Below, piece after piece: positions 6,204-6,452 of a stretch of DNA of 6,452 nucleotides. Location: assembly GCA_003526525.1 (NCBI GenBank), contig DPVV01000355.1, positions 1-6,452 on the forward strand. The letters run 5' to 3'. Source of the DNA: Lachnoclostridium phytofermentans. GTDB taxonomy: Bacteria; Bacillota; Clostridia; Lachnospirales; Lachnospiraceae. Every line of letters starts with the position of its first letter. The stretch's first letter is position 1. The position numbers and the translations under genes are program-made. Under the pieces are notes generated by a model. That model made no database searches. It saw only the letters and a list, made by a program, of their open reading frames with translations, and was not told the DNA's origin.

Positions 6204-6245
6204 GAACTTTAATTATCATAAGATGAACTATAATTATCATCTGAA
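6204..6245 (+). repeat. Short tandem repeat after the symporter stop codon
   Basis: Two adjoining 21-base units (6204-6224 and 6225-6245) share GAACT and TAATTATCAT and agree at 17 of 21 positions by eye. They fill the gap between the TAA stop and the terminator stem. No function is evident. Confidence 0.5.
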
Positions 6246-6247
6246 GG

Positions 6248-6290
6248 AAAGGAACCTAAAATGTAATCTTACGTTTTTCGGTTCCTTTTT
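6248..6290 (+). terminator. Intrinsic terminator of the symporter gene
   Basis: AAAGGAACC (6248-6256) pairs perfectly with GGTTCCTTT (6280-6288). Inside it, AAAATGTA (6258-6265) pairs with TACGTTTT (6270-6277) with one G-U, closing a four-base ATCT loop. The stem runs into TTTTT (6286-6290). This is a strong Rho-independent terminator 48 bases past the stop codon. Confidence 0.88.
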
Positions 6291-6298
6291 GTATATAA

Positions 6299-6452
6299 GT
6301 CTTCTTCTACTCAATATTGCAAGATTTACGATAAGTCTCTACTTTGCTTAGCAGGCATTATCCTACTACTACCTATATGATATACAACACATTTTAACTA
6401 TAACATATCAATTTCTACTTGGTATATTGCATTTTCTGCTCTTCTATATTAT
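6299..6452. repeat. AT-rich dispersed repeat, copy 2 (right of riboswitch-symporter unit, runs to window edge)
   Basis: This is the second copy of the repeat at 4202-4394, in the same orientation, starting about nine bases after the symporter terminator. Its last 70 bases align without gaps to 4321-4390 at 61 of 70 positions. It is shorter in its first half than copy 1. The window ends inside or near the end of the repeat, so its right boundary is not seen. No coding frame is convincing here. Confidence 0.7.

Noticed and set aside
6204..6290. CRISPR-like array from the short repeats after the symporter
   Set aside because: There are only two adjoining imperfect units with no spacer, followed by an ordinary terminator.
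4202..6452. Composite transposon bounded by the two repeats
   Set aside because: The repeats encode no transposase, have no clear terminal inverted repeats, and no target duplication could be identified.

Overview
The window is AT-rich and carries Gram-positive style signals: GG-rich Shine-Dalgarno sequences, TATAAT-type promoters, intrinsic terminators and a tandem glycine riboswitch. Together with a TagF-like/glycosyltransferase fusion and an AgcS symporter this suggests a low-GC Firmicute, most likely a clostridium of the Lachnospiraceae type. That placement is inferred from style and gene content, not from a marker gene.

Left part (1-2881, minus strand): a surface-glycopolymer locus. A two-domain protein of about 806 residues joins a CDP-glycerol glycerophosphotransferase (TagB/TagF-like) domain to a GT4-type glycosyltransferase domain. 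It has a well-formed promoter at 2853-2881, and that promoter argues for a start at 2805 rather than at the upstream ATG at 2850. Downstream, across a 102-base gap filled by a long nested palindrome, lies the 5' end of a polysaccharide pyruvyl transferase family gene that runs off the window edge.

Middle (2882-4023, minus strand): a 293-base spacer up to 3174 with two hairpins, then a diaminopimelate epimerase family gene. Its fold motifs and most substrate-binding motifs are intact, but both positions that hold the catalytic cysteines in DapF are serine (Ser73 and Ser220). This is the most notable protein-level observation in the window.

Right part (4024-6452, plus strand): a long divergent intergenic region with an AT-rich repeat, then a two-aptamer glycine riboswitch (about 4536-4710), then a 448-residue alanine/glycine:cation symporter with a strong terminator. 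A second copy of the AT-rich repeat follows the terminator, so the riboswitch-symporter unit is flanked by direct repeats.

Roles: the left genes probably decorate or build a cell-wall or capsular polymer. The dapF homologue would feed peptidoglycan and lysine synthesis if active, or act on another amino acid. The symporter moves glycine or alanine under glycine control. No CRISPR array, transposase, tRNA or rRNA was seen.
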